Shown here piece after piece: positions 26,137 to 35,169 of a stretch of DNA of 64,000 nt. The notes beneath the pieces are model-generated. The model saw only the letters and a list, made by a program, of their open reading frames with translations. It was not told the origin of the DNA and made no database searches. Both the position numbers and the translations under genes were made by a program. The DNA comes from Deltaproteobacteria bacterium. GTDB lineage: Bacteria; Bdellovibrionota_B; Oligoflexia; Oligoflexales; Bog-1112. How positions within the stretch are numbered: the stretch's first letter is position 1; every line of letters begins with the position of its first letter. The stretch covers positions 1 to 64,000 of the forward strand of contig JACKAG010000005.1 of the NCBI GenBank assembly GCA_020635195.1, given 5' to 3'.

Positions 26137-26326
26137 GATCAGTCTCTTTCGTCTGGCAAGATCAGGTAGGTAAAGCAGAAAAACCGGCCGCTGGAAGATA
26201 GCACAGAAAATCACAGCCTGAAAGAAACAGAACCTTCCCGGCAAATAAGCGTTTGGGGGGAAGTTTGCGTTCCCTGGCAAATCAGTATACGATAAGTCCC
26301 GTCATTAAGTACAGGAGCAGGATAAG

Positions 26327-27622
26327 ATGGCTAACGATGATGTAGCAGAGCTAAAAATCGGTTCAAAAGTGTATCCGTTACCTATCGTTGCAGGAACTAT
26401 TGGAGATGAAGGTCTTGATATCCGGAAATTACGGCAGGACAGTGGTTATATCACCCTAGACTCAGGTTATGGGAATACCGGAGCCTGCAAAAGTGCGATC
26501 ACCTTTATCGACGGGGAAAAGGGAATCCTCCGCTACCGTGGAATCCCTATTGAAATTCTGGCAGAAAAGTCAACTTTTGTCGAAACCAGCTACCTCCTCA
26601 TCTATGGACACCTGCCCAACAAAGCCGAGCTCTCTGACTTCAGCAATAAACTCCGTTATCATTCTTTGATTCATGAAGACATGCTGCATTTTTATGATGG
26701 CTATCCTTCAACAGCACATCCGATGGCCATCCTTTCCTCCATGGTCTGTTCCCTTTCCGCCTATTATCCGGATTCTCTCGATCCGAAAGACCCTGAGCAG
26801 GTGGATCACCTGATTCCCCGGGTCCTGTCAAAGCTCAGAACGATTGCAGCCTACTCTTACAAGAAATCAATCGGACAACCTGTTGTCTATCCCAGAAACT
26901 CGCTCAGATATTGTGAAAATTTTCTGCATATGATGTTTGCAGTTCCTTCTGAGCCTTATGAAGTAGATCCGGATATTGCCGCAGCTCTCAACATGCTGCT
27001 GATTCTGCATGCAGACCATGAGCAGAACTGTTCCACATCGACAGTCCGTCTGGTGGGCTCGTCGGATGCGAATCTTTTTGCCTCCATCGCAGCTGGTATC
27101 TGCGCTCTGTGGGGCCCCAAACATGGTGGTGCCAATCAGGCCGTCGTCGAAATGCTCGAAGAAATCCAGAGAAATGGCGGCGATGTTCAAAAAGCCCTCG
27201 CCTTATCAAAAGACAAAGACAGTCATTTTAAACTTATGGGTTTTGGGCACCGGGTCTACAAAAATTTCGACCCCAGAGCAAAAGTCATCAAAGCCCAGTG
27301 CGACACCCTGCTGGGCAAGCTCAAGAAAGCAGATCCACTCCTGGATATCGCCCGACGTCTGGAAGAAGAAGCCCTGCGAGATCCTTATTTTGCAGACCGG
27401 AAACTTTACCCAAATGTTGATTTTTATTCGGGTGTTCTGTATCGGGTTCTGAACATCCCCATCAACATGTATACGGTGATGTTTTCTCTGGGACGCCTGC
27501 CAGGATGGATTGCCCACTGGAGAGAGATGCATCTGGGCGGAGATGAGCGGATTGGCCGTCCCAGGCAGATTTATACAGGTACCGTTGAAGCTCCTTATAT
27601 TCCTCTCATGGAACGACGCTGA
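26327..27622 (+). CDS. gltA: citrate synthase (type I, hexameric form)
   Basis: Citrate synthase joins acetyl-CoA and oxaloacetate at the entry to the TCA cycle. The 431-residue product has an N-terminal beta domain typical of the NADH-sensitive GltA form. Catalytic residues are in LHADHEQNCSTSTVR (His), GFGHRVYKNFDPRA (His) and PNVDFYSGV (Asp). GPKHGGANQAV is also present. The start is preceded by AGGAGCAGG. A strong terminator lies 18 bases after the stop, so the gene is probably transcribed alone. It diverges from polA. Confidence 0.98.
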   Translation: MANDDVAELKIGSKVYPLPIVAGTIGDEGLDIRKLRQDSGYITLDSGYGNTGACKSAITFIDGEKGILRYRGIPIEILAEKSTFVETSYLLIYGHLPNKAELSDFSNKLRYHSLIHEDMLHFYDGYPSTAHPMAILSSMVCSLSAYYPDSLDPKDPEQVDHLIPRVLSKLRTIAAYSYKKSIGQPVVYPRNSLRYCENFLHMMFAVPSEPYEVDPDIAAALNMLLILHADHEQNCSTSTVRLVGSSDANLFASIAAGICALWGPKHGGANQAVVEMLEEIQRNGGDVQKALALSKDKDSHFKLMGFGHRVYKNFDPRAKVIKAQCDTLLGKLKKADPLLDIARRLEEEALRDPYFADRKLYPNVDFYSGVLYRVLNIPINMYTVMFSLGRLPGWIAHWREMHLGGDERIGRPRQIYTGTVEAPYIPLMERR

Positions 27623-27639
27623 AGATAGAAATCCGGAAA

Positions 27640-27679
27640 GCCCTGCGGAAAAAACATGGTCCGCAGGGCGGATGATTTT
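27640..27679 (+). terminator. intrinsic terminator of gltA
   Basis: GCCCTGCGGA (27640-27649) and TCCGCAGGGC (27660-27669) form a perfect ten-base-pair stem around a ten-base loop. A short T-run (GATTTT) follows after six bases. It lies directly behind gltA and ahead of the tol operon. Confidence 0.8.
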
Positions 27680-27809
27680 GCCGGGACTCTGGCGAAGCTG
27701 TAAAATAGTTTCAGCTATTGCCATTTTTCATGAAATCGAAGACAAAGCGTTCAGGGGATCAGAAACCCTGAATCTTTATATGCACTCATTGTCAAGCAGA
27801 AGGCTTCCC

Positions 27810-28769
27810 ATGCATTTCAGACGGACATCTTCCTGCCCTGCTAAGAGACAGAAGAACCCAAAGCAAAGGACCAGAATTGCTCACTCCAGAATGTCCCTCT
27901 GGCACGTTCTGACTGTGTTCGCCGGGGCTGCTGCCAGCCCTCTCCTTGCAGACAACAGCCAGATTCCGGACGTTGCTGTACAACCTGCGGTCGCAGAGCT
28001 CCAGCTGACAACCGCAACATCTGTCATTGACCGGATGCTGATGGCAGGACCGGTTGTCTCACTCGTCTTGCTGATCCTAGCTTCTATGTCTGTCTTTACC
28101 TGGGCAATCTTTCTGAGCAAATGGCTTTATCTGAAACGTATTCATAAAAATTGTGAGGCTTTTATCAAGAGCTTCTGGGACAGCCGCTCCCTGAATGATC
28201 TCAACAGCCGACTGCTGGACTATCCTTATAGTCCGGTCAGAGAGGTCTTCAGAAGCGGCTATGCTGAGCTGGTCCGGGGAAGCCAGATGCGGGAATCTGG
28301 TAATCAGACACACAGTGAACTTGCCATGCGGGTTGCAATCGACAACCTCAGCAGAAGCCTTCAGAAATCACGCCAGACAGAAAAGCAGCAACTTGAACGA
28401 TACCTTCCCGTCCTCGCCATAAGCGCCTCTGCATGTCCTTTTATCGGGCTGTTCGGAACCGTATGGGGAATTATGACCGCATTTGAAGGTATTGCCCGAA
28501 GCGGAAGCTCAAGTCTTGCTGCCGTTGCTCCCGGAATCTCAGAAGCTCTTGTGGCCACAGCCTTTGGTCTGGCTGCGGCCATCCCGGCAGCCGTCGGATA
28601 CAATATCGCAGCGTACCGGATCAGAGGAATGATGGCCCATCTGGATGGTTTTGGTCATGATTTTCTGAATATCGTCGAGCGATATCTTTTTACAGATAAG
28701 TTCAGCAATCAGAATCGTCCGGCCAGAACAGACCCTGTCCGGGATACCAGCACACCAGGAGTCCCTTAA
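27810..28769 (+). CDS. tolQ: TolQ/ExbB proton channel subunit with N-terminal extension
   Basis: TolQ and TolR use the proton gradient to energise TolA across the envelope. The C-terminal ~225 residues are classic TolQ: a first membrane segment (GPVVSLVLLILASMSVFTWAIFLSKW, shown in part), then ACPFIGLFGTVWGIMTAF and ISEALVATAFGLAAAIPAAVGYN. Ahead of this are ~80 extra residues with a basic start and a signal-like hydrophobic stretch (LWHVLTVFAGAAASPLLA), which normal TolQ lacks. The ATG at 27810 has AGAAGG six bases upstream; an ATG at 27891 just before the hydrophobic stretch is the alternative. tolR follows after two bases. Confidence 0.93.
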   Translation: MHFRRTSSCPAKRQKNPKQRTRIAHSRMSLWHVLTVFAGAAASPLLADNSQIPDVAVQPAVAELQLTTATSVIDRMLMAGPVVSLVLLILASMSVFTWAIFLSKWLYLKRIHKNCEAFIKSFWDSRSLNDLNSRLLDYPYSPVREVFRSGYAELVRGSQMRESGNQTHSELAMRVAIDNLSRSLQKSRQTEKQQLERYLPVLAISASACPFIGLFGTVWGIMTAFEGIARSGSSSLAAVAPGISEALVATAFGLAAAIPAAVGYNIAAYRIRGMMAHLDGFGHDFLNIVERYLFTDKFSNQNRPARTDPVRDTSTPGVP

Positions 28770-28771
28770 AC

Positions 28772-29206
28772 GTGGCGTTTGCTTCCATCAGTCCCTCCGG
28801 ACCAGATGATGACAACAAGGACCTTGCGGAGATCAACATCATTCCGCTGGTAGATATCATGCTGGTGCTTCTCATCATCTTTATGGTTGCAGCCCCACTG
28901 TCCATCAGTGGAATTCATGTACAACTCCCCAGAAGTCAGGCAAAAGGCGGGCAGGTTGATCAAAAGAAAATCATCCTCTCTATCGATGAAAAAGGGGATT
29001 ATTTTATAGATAAAACCAGAATCCAACCAGAACATCTGGAGGCTAAAATAGAAGCCGTTTTTGCCGTTCGGGACGAAAAAGAGCTTTATATCAGAGCAGA
29101 TAAAAATGTGTCCTATGGTCGGGTCGTTGATGCCATGACTGCCGCTAAACTCGCAGGAGTCCGGAAACTGTCTATGCTGACAACAGCACCTGCCAGCCCC
29201 CGCTGA
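28772..29206 (+). CDS. tolR: TolR/ExbD biopolymer transport subunit
   Basis: The 144-residue protein has one membrane segment, INIIPLVDIMLVLLIIFMV, with the conserved proton-carrying Asp. A periplasmic domain follows and ends in ADKNVSYGRVVDAMTAAKLAGV, the usual TolR/ExbD signature. It starts with GTG two bases after the tolQ stop, so translation is coupled. It works with TolQ as the motor for TolA. Confidence 0.96.
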   Translation: MAFASISPSGPDDDNKDLAEINIIPLVDIMLVLLIIFMVAAPLSISGIHVQLPRSQAKGGQVDQKKIILSIDEKGDYFIDKTRIQPEHLEAKIEAVFAVRDEKELYIRADKNVSYGRVVDAMTAAKLAGVRKLSMLTTAPASPR

Positions 29207-29246
29207 GACTTCAGTGGCCTGACGTCTTATTTCAGGAGATATCGGT

Positions 29247-30104
29247 TTGAGCCCGAATCCGTTCCACAGGGAGTCACAAAAGACCGAAACCCTTGTGCTG
29301 AAAATATTCCTCTTTTTTTCTGTCACGATGCATGTTGCTATCCTGCTGATCTCTCCGGCAGACTGGGCCATCCCCAGACCCACGACTCCAGCCGAATTTG
29401 CCATTGAAGCTGGCCTGGTGATGGAAGAACTGCCGATACTAAACCATACGAAAGATCCGGAAATCCCGGAAGCTATGGACCCAAAGCAGGCAAAGAAAAT
29501 GCTGCCTCAGCTCCCTAAGCGTGTACAGATCCGTGATTCTGCAAACTCCACTGAAGAAGGTGCTTTTGACCCTTCTGAGACTGCAAAACAAGCTTCAGAA
29601 GACACGCAGAAAAAAATGGTAACGACAAAAGCAGCTGAGAGCCTCACTCAGGACCAGGAAGCGGCAGAGTATTATAAAGATGAAATTTTCAAACGACTGG
29701 AAAAAGAGCTCCGGCGACAACAGCATAAGGAAAAGAAAGAAGAAAAAAAGCGTAAAAAAGATGCAAAAATAACCCGCCAACTTTTATCGAAACGAAAGCA
29801 GGAGCTGAAAGAACGGAGCTCCGCCAATGCAGAGCATCCCTACGTAAGAGAACTCCAGCAGAGTATCAACGCCCGCTACATCCCTCCGGCTATCTACCAG
29901 AATCCGGCCTATGGGCAAACCGTGATATTATTGCAAATTGGCCGAAATGGTGCCATTGAAAGCCTCCGGATGATCCATTCATCAAACAACGTCGCTCTTG
30001 ACCGTTTTGCTGAAAAAAGCCTCAATGACATGAGTCCGTTTCCTTCTCCTCCCCGGGAACTGTGGGGACAAGCGTTTCAGATTCATCTTGGCAGACGGAT
30101 GTAA
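29247..30104 (+). CDS. tolA: TolA/TonB-like energy transducer
   Basis: The 285-residue protein has an N-terminal membrane anchor (IFLFFSVTMHVAILLI), a proline-containing region, and a long charged coiled coil (about residues 140-200, rich in Lys/Glu/Arg). A C-terminal TonB/TolA-type domain carries YIPPAIYQNPAYGQTVILLQ and the pattern of a TonB C terminus (GRNGAIESLRMIHSS...LDRFAEKSL). Its place between tolR and tolB argues for TolA over TonB. Translation starts with TTG, with AGGAG eight bases upstream. Confidence 0.85.
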   Translation: MSPNPFHRESQKTETLVLKIFLFFSVTMHVAILLISPADWAIPRPTTPAEFAIEAGLVMEELPILNHTKDPEIPEAMDPKQAKKMLPQLPKRVQIRDSANSTEEGAFDPSETAKQASEDTQKKMVTTKAAESLTQDQEAAEYYKDEIFKRLEKELRRQQHKEKKEEKKRKKDAKITRQLLSKRKQELKERSSANAEHPYVRELQQSINARYIPPAIYQNPAYGQTVILLQIGRNGAIESLRMIHSSNNVALDRFAEKSLNDMSPFPSPPRELWGQAFQIHLGRRM

Positions 30105-30160
30105 CCATCCTGTCATGAAACTCTGTCTGCCCACAAAGAAGAAAAAGGAGAATAGCAGAC

Positions 30161-31579
30161 ATGATACGCAATCTATTACTGAAGATGTTCCAGGGAAGCC
30201 TGCTCCTTTGCCTCATGAGCCAGGCATCTGCAAACATCCAACCCATCGTCATCAATATCGACAATCCGAAATTCAGAAAACTGGTCACCGCGATCCCCGA
30301 AATGACGGTCAGCCCGGACCAGAAGGACATGACAGGCCACGGAGCACGACTCAGCAAAAGACTTAGTCAGCTTCTTGAATTTTCAGGTTATTTCAGAATA
30401 CTCCGGGAAGCCGGACTCCGGGGAATGACAGAGACAAGGACCACCAGAGCAGATCCGGACAAAATTGCAGGCTTTGAGAAAGAAGACCTGCGACAATGGC
30501 AGGCTATCGGGGTTGAATCTCTCACCATAGGCCGCCTGATCCGACTGCCACAGGGAACATACAGGCTGGAACTACGCAGCGCAGATATTTCTGCTGGTCA
30601 GCGTCTCCTGGGAAAAGCATACATCCTGAAGAGCCTGGATGAGGCAGATATGGCCCTGAAACAGTATGCCGATCAGCTCCTGACAGCCTACACTGGAAAA
30701 CCCGGAATCTTTAACAGCAAAATCATCTTTACCGGAAAGAAAACCTTACACTCCATGAAGCAGATTTATATGTGTGATGTCGACGGAGGGGGCCTGATAC
30801 AGCTGACCTCTGCAAAAGCAATTCATCTGTCACCCTCTTTCAGTCCTGATGGCAGTAAAATTCTGTATACATCCTATGAATCAGGAAATCCGGACCTTTA
30901 TATGATGAACCTCAGCAACCGAAGCGTGCAGAAAATTTCCGGAGAACAAGGCCTTAACAGCGGAGGAGTCTTTTCTGACAACGGCAAACTGATCGCTTTT
31001 TCAGGCTCCATTGCCGGAAACACGGAAATTTACATGAAAGACTTTATCAGCCCGCAGCGTCGGCCTCTGCTCCAGGGACATGGCATTGATGTTGATCCGG
31101 CTTTTTCTCCGGATGGAAGGTGGCTGGCTTTTGTCTCAGGAAGATACGGGCAGCCTCATATTTTCCGTGCCGCACTGCAATGGAATCAGGATCGCAGCCA
31201 GGTCAGAGTAACCGGCGATACCCGCCTCACTTATGCAGGCTGGTACAATGCCACACCAGCCTGGTCACCCGACTCCGCAAGGCTGGCGTTTGCAGGCTTT
31301 GACCGGGATATTGGGCGCTTCGACCTCTTCCTGATGAATGCTGATGGTACAAATATGGAACGGCTCACCCTGAATGCAGGAGATAACGAGAATCCCTCCT
31401 GGTCGCCAAACGGTCAGATGATCATATTCAGTTCAAACCGGATTGCCCCTGCGGGGGCCAGAAAGGGACCACCGCAACTCTTTATCATGAACCGGGATGG
31501 AAGCAGCCAGCGAGTCCTGGCCACAGGCCTCTATTCTGCTGAAACCCCCCGCTGGGGTCCGTTTACGCTGACACACTGA
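30161..31579 (+). CDS. tolB: periplasmic TolB protein
   Basis: TolB is the periplasmic member of the Tol-Pal system, which constricts the outer membrane at division. The 472-residue product has a signal peptide ending near ASANI, a TolB N-terminal domain (about 25-170), and a beta-propeller with repeated PD40-type SPDG motifs (FSPDGSKILYTSYESGNPDL, FSPDGRWLAFVSG, WSPDSARLAFAG, WSPNGQMIIFSS). AGGAG precedes the start. No pal gene follows; the next gene is on the opposite strand. Confidence 0.96.
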   Translation: MIRNLLLKMFQGSLLLCLMSQASANIQPIVINIDNPKFRKLVTAIPEMTVSPDQKDMTGHGARLSKRLSQLLEFSGYFRILREAGLRGMTETRTTRADPDKIAGFEKEDLRQWQAIGVESLTIGRLIRLPQGTYRLELRSADISAGQRLLGKAYILKSLDEADMALKQYADQLLTAYTGKPGIFNSKIIFTGKKTLHSMKQIYMCDVDGGGLIQLTSAKAIHLSPSFSPDGSKILYTSYESGNPDLYMMNLSNRSVQKISGEQGLNSGGVFSDNGKLIAFSGSIAGNTEIYMKDFISPQRRPLLQGHGIDVDPAFSPDGRWLAFVSGRYGQPHIFRAALQWNQDRSQVRVTGDTRLTYAGWYNATPAWSPDSARLAFAGFDRDIGRFDLFLMNADGTNMERLTLNAGDNENPSWSPNGQMIIFSSNRIAPAGARKGPPQLFIMNRDGSSQRVLATGLYSAETPRWGPFTLTH

Positions 31580-31625
31580 CTCTGGTTTTCCAGAAATCAG
31601 CCCGGGTTTCTGCGACGCTCTGCGA

Positions 31626-32888
31626 TCAGTCTTCCAGAAGTGAGAATATACGCTCACACCAGATTCTGCTGAACGCACTTTCCTGATAAGATCGGCCTTC
31701 CCACTGCAAACTGGCCTGCCCATCTGCTGACATGGCAGCCCGGAGTCCCTGCAGTCGAACCGAAAGATCCTGAAGAATACTCCGGGATGTTTCTTCATTA
31801 ATATCAAAGGTTTGCCTTCTCTTAACAAGAACCAAACCCGCAACATCTTCATCATAAACTCGATAACAAATAGAGCGAGTTCTACGGAAATATCTGCTAA
31901 GTTCTTCCAGAAAATCCTGATCACAGAGACGAAGAAAACTGGCAGGCAGACGTGTTAGCATCAGATGGGCTAATCTGAGCCTTCTGCTGACTTCTGCCTG
32001 GTTGAAACAATTCTGAAGCTCAAAAGGGATGAGTTTCTCTGAAATGTTGACATGCAGACGATCGGCGTAGTCTTCAGCATAAGCCATCTCAAACCCCTCG
32101 CTACGCATCTTCTTCTCAATAGAAGCTCTCACAATTTCAGTGACCCTCTCAAAGAGAGGCAGCTGCGGAAACTCTTGCTCCATCATAGCCAGGTTCACAG
32201 AGGAGAAAGCCCTCAAAACCTTAGTCTCAATATCATTACATAAAGCATCCCATAGCGCACTGAGGACAAGAACAGAAGCCAGACGCAGCCTCTGTGACTG
32301 CCACGGCGCTGGGGCCAGCTTCCGGCAAAGAAGTTCCGTGAGCCTGTCCATATCAGCCGCAAGCAGATCCGGAGAACTCTGCTGATGCATATTCACAAGA
32401 GAGTTCATCCATCCCGAAATCTCATGGACTGCCTTTTGGGCTGACAGCTCCCCTCGAATATCCTCCACAAGACGCTGGCGCTGAATTTTCTGTAAAAAGT
32501 CCAGGTCACGGACCGGAATGATAGCTCCCCCGGACAGGGTGGTCTCCGACAGCAGAGCATCCGGATCAGAGTCTTCGGGATTTCCAGCAAGAGAGATCCC
32601 TTCCATAAACCATGCAGGCCCTTGTGGCAGCGGAAGCTCAATCGCCACCCTCTCTACCGGGATGCTCAGAGCCATCGAAATCCCCCGAATCAGATCCGGG
32701 ATACGATGCTCCGCATCAATCTGATAAGCGATAAGATCAGATGATTCCCCGCTATTGAAAGCATCGACAGATCTGAGATAAAGATATAATTGAGGAGAGG
32801 TGGTGTCGATTTCCACCGCGGATGCAGGTCGTGAGAGTAAAGATGTGAATGACGAAACAAGAAGACAAAAGATAACAGAGGATTTCAT
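31626..32888 (-). CDS. exported protein of unknown function (possible paralogue of the 381-residue neighbour)
   Basis: No family recognised. A signal peptide (cleavage near ASAVE) leads into ~110 residues that look like a small beta-grasp domain: strands, one helix (DLIRGISMALS), and a turn before SGGAIIPV. The remaining ~300 residues are helical, with RLRLAHLMLTRLPASFLRLCD about residue 310 and several Arg-rich patches. The gene upstream on the same strand (33199-34344) has the same layout, an exported N-terminal beta-rich part plus a helical body with a similar RLRSLSIFLKLCD. The resemblance is weak in identity. It converges on tolB. Confidence 0.65.
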   Translation of the reverse strand: MKSSVIFCLLVSSFTSLLSRPASAVEIDTTSPQLYLYLRSVDAFNSGESSDLIAYQIDAEHRIPDLIRGISMALSIPVERVAIELPLPQGPAWFMEGISLAGNPEDSDPDALLSETTLSGGAIIPVRDLDFLQKIQRQRLVEDIRGELSAQKAVHEISGWMNSLVNMHQQSSPDLLAADMDRLTELLCRKLAPAPWQSQRLRLASVLVLSALWDALCNDIETKVLRAFSSVNLAMMEQEFPQLPLFERVTEIVRASIEKKMRSEGFEMAYAEDYADRLHVNISEKLIPFELQNCFNQAEVSRRLRLAHLMLTRLPASFLRLCDQDFLEELSRYFRRTRSICYRVYDEDVAGLVLVKRRQTFDINEETSRSILQDLSVRLQGLRAAMSADGQASLQWEGRSYQESAFSRIWCERIFSLLED

Positions 32889-33198
32889 AAGATAAACTTT
32901 CTTTTACGTCAGCAATTCCCCGCTGGGTCTAAAACCCTTGCTATCAAAGGGTTTTGAAATATTGTCTCCGCAGAATTTTTTGCCATATAAATATTTATTA
33001 TTAACTCTTAGCTGAACCTCAGATCGGATCAGTGCCTTATGTCAGCTATCCCCCCAGATATACAGCTTTTATACAGCTTTTTTTATGTGTATGCGGAGAA
33101 CCACTCTGTTTTTTCCTTTAGTTTTGGGAGGTTGCATACTGGCGAAGAATTGCTGCTTTTACGTGTGTGTCCGTTGTGTGGTCCGTATCGTTTCTTCG
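32889..33198. other. gene-free region with a hairpin between two exported-protein genes
   Basis: The main feature is a nine-base-pair stem, AAAACCCTT (32931-32939) with AAGGGTTTT (32947-32955), around a seven-base loop. A/T runs flank both sides, so it could end transcription in either direction, most likely that coming from the 381-residue protein gene. The rest is AT-rich. A short plus-strand frame here lacks a ribosome site and was not accepted as a gene. Confidence 0.45.
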
Positions 33199-34344
33199 TT
33201 ACAGGGGCAGCGCAGCCTCTCCCGGAGCAGCCGGGTCTTGCTGATCCGTGCCTTCCGCATCCCCCCGTAAGAGACGGATCATTTTTTTATAGAACTGAAT
33301 GAAAGGATGACTCAAAATAGGATCACTATCCGGAGAATCATCCGCCTCCGCATGATAAAAATCTTCATATTCTGACCACAGAACAGATGAAATCGACCGT
33401 GCATCTTCTTCTGTAAGGACTTCAGACAGCAAATCAGAATGATTCATATCACATAATTTCAGAAAAATACTAAGGCTTCGGAGACGAACAAGCAACTGCC
33501 GACTCTTATCATCTCTGTCAGAATTCAGACCCGGTGCCAGTTGCTGTAACGGAATCTCGCAACAATGATCTCGCTGCATTTCCTGAAGAAACAAATCCTG
33601 ATACTGTTGCAATATGTCAGAAAGAATAGCACGATTCCTCTCACAATTTATACAGCCAACCAGTGATAATTTAAATCCATCATGAAGCTCTCTCGCACAG
33701 CTCTGAAACAGGTCTGAATACAGAGGCTCACGCGGATCTACTGCCGGATCTTCCTCAAACACGGTCAGCAACAGTGCTAATCGACGAATAAAATAATGCA
33801 GATTGCTTCTTGCAGAAGAAGATGGCTCTGGCGTCTTCTCCATCAAAAAAAGGGCAAGCTCTTCTGCCAGAGTTTTCAGCAGATTGTCATCAACAGAAGC
33901 TCCTGCACCTTCATCAAGGCGGCGAATCCAGTCCCCGATATCCGAAGGAACAGGGTGCTGTGATAATCGCAGACATGGGCATCGTTGCATCGATGCGCTC
34001 AGACTCCCCCCCGAAGGCGTAAAACCCGTCTCTGACAGCGGCATTTCAGGATCATCAAAGTCCCCGATATCATTAGCTAAGTAGTAATAGTCTATATGAT
34101 CCTGTGAACAGACTCGTGGCAGCTCTTCCATCAAAGAATCACTCAGATCCTGCACTGTCGCATCAGGATTCAGTTCACGACAATGCAGCCCGCCTGAGCA
34201 ATTAACGTGAACCCGAATTCTGGGACTGTCTGTCCTCTCCGATCCAAAAGCTACTGTCTGATCTGAAAACAAGGAGATTACAACATAACTGATGAAAAAT
34301 AAAGTAAAAAAACAAGAAGAACCCAATTGCACTCTCATAGACAA
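33199..34344 (-). CDS. exported protein of unknown function with ubiquitin-like N-terminal region
   Basis: No family recognised. After a signal segment (CFFTLFFISYVVISLFS) comes a region of about 95 residues that reads like a ubiquitin/beta-grasp fold: IRVHVNCSGGLHCRELNPDA, helix TVQDLSDSLMEELP, strand YYYLAN, and the late PLSETGFTPSGGSLSAS. The rest is helical with scattered cysteines (CPC, CARE, CINC, CCE), consistent with disulfides in an oxidising compartment. A TTG at 34344 has AAGGA at six bases; an ATG two codons later is the alternative. Its layout matches the 420-residue protein downstream. Confidence 0.6.
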   Translation of the reverse strand: MSMRVQLGSSCFFTLFFISYVVISLFSDQTVAFGSERTDSPRIRVHVNCSGGLHCRELNPDATVQDLSDSLMEELPRVCSQDHIDYYYLANDIGDFDDPEMPLSETGFTPSGGSLSASMQRCPCLRLSQHPVPSDIGDWIRRLDEGAGASVDDNLLKTLAEELALFLMEKTPEPSSSARSNLHYFIRRLALLLTVFEEDPAVDPREPLYSDLFQSCARELHDGFKLSLVGCINCERNRAILSDILQQYQDLFLQEMQRDHCCEIPLQQLAPGLNSDRDDKSRQLLVRLRSLSIFLKLCDMNHSDLLSEVLTEEDARSISSVLWSEYEDFYHAEADDSPDSDPILSHPFIQFYKKMIRLLRGDAEGTDQQDPAAPGEAALPL

Positions 34345-34377
34345 GATCTATCCTTTTAATTTTGAATCATTATTTCA

Positions 34378-34400
34378 TCTGGCCTTATGTTGAGGCCAGA
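34378..34400. repeat. perfect inverted repeat between divergent genes
   Basis: TCTGGCCT (34378-34385) and AGGCCAGA (34393-34400) pair perfectly around a seven-base loop. It lies 34 bases upstream of the 381-residue protein gene and 180 bases upstream of the cytochrome gene. No T-run follows directly. It may be a regulator-binding site or an RNA hairpin in either leader. Confidence 0.45.
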
Positions 34401-34579
34401 CGGATGTTTTCTGTACATGCGGCAGAGATTTATATGTTACAAAAAATCAATCGTCAACAAAAAAACAAGTCCCTTAAGACGCAGATTAAAAAATCTTCTG
34501 TGGTGGAGATTCTTTCTTTCATATATTCTATATACTTATCATGATTTCTAATGAACCAACCTGATAAAAGAGGTTTAAG

Positions 34580-35098
34580 ATGTCTGATCAGAAAAAACAG
34601 AAAATGTATCTTCCCCGACTGAACTCTTTGTGCAGCCTCGTCCTCCTCCTCAGCCTGGCAGAGCTGGCGACAGCAGAAGTTCCGGTACAGGATGCCAGTG
34701 CCAACAAGGGGCGGCAGTTGTACGCGACAAAAGGCTGCCCCACCTGTCATGGTCTGGAAAAAAACTGGCATGACAGCAACTATAAAGTTACGTTTCCAAA
34801 TACCAGAGCGCTGGTGGGATTCTCCGCCGCTGTCAATGAAAAAGCCTCAGAAAACCTGGATGAAGCAGGCTACATCGAACATTTCGTTCATTCTGTTCTT
34901 AAAGATGGCAAGAATCTGAGCACTGATGAGAGCAAAGTCTACGAAAAGATTAAACGAAACCCCCAGGGAGTGACTCTGATGGCCAGCATGATCAAAAGTC
35001 ATTTCACCAAGGCTTCGGAAGCACAAAAGAATGAGGAAATTAAAGCCATAGCAGACTACATCCGGGCCTTCAGAAAAAACCCGGCACTCTTTAAATAG
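34580..35098 (+). CDS. periplasmic monohaem cytochrome c
   Basis: The 172-residue protein has a Sec signal peptide (hydrophobic LVLLLSLAELATA) and one haem attachment site, CPTCH, about residue 53. A distal Met for the sixth ligand may come from TLMASM. The C-terminal helix IKAIADYIRAF is the usual cytochrome c end. A ~50-residue insertion separates the haem site from that helix. GAGG precedes the start by six bases. It stands alone between divergent and convergent genes. Its electron partners are not evident. Confidence 0.9.
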   Translation: MSDQKKQKMYLPRLNSLCSLVLLLSLAELATAEVPVQDASANKGRQLYATKGCPTCHGLEKNWHDSNYKVTFPNTRALVGFSAAVNEKASENLDEAGYIEHFVHSVLKDGKNLSTDESKVYEKIKRNPQGVTLMASMIKSHFTKASEAQKNEEIKAIADYIRAFRKNPALFK

Positions 35099-35169
35099 AT
35101 CTGTCACAGAGGGAAACTCTGAGCAGACATAAGCCTTTTCCTTCCCATCAACCTTATAGAAATTTCGCT

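Noticed and set aside
32931..32955. Mobile-element terminal repeat
   Set aside because: The inverted repeat is short, self-contained and flanked by no transposase or target duplication; it reads as a transcription hairpin.
33039..33302. Plus-strand frame of 87 codons with a lipobox-like GGC
   Set aside because: It overlaps the minus-strand exported-protein gene, has no ribosome site, and its content is Leu/Arg/Cys-rich in the manner of an antisense frame.
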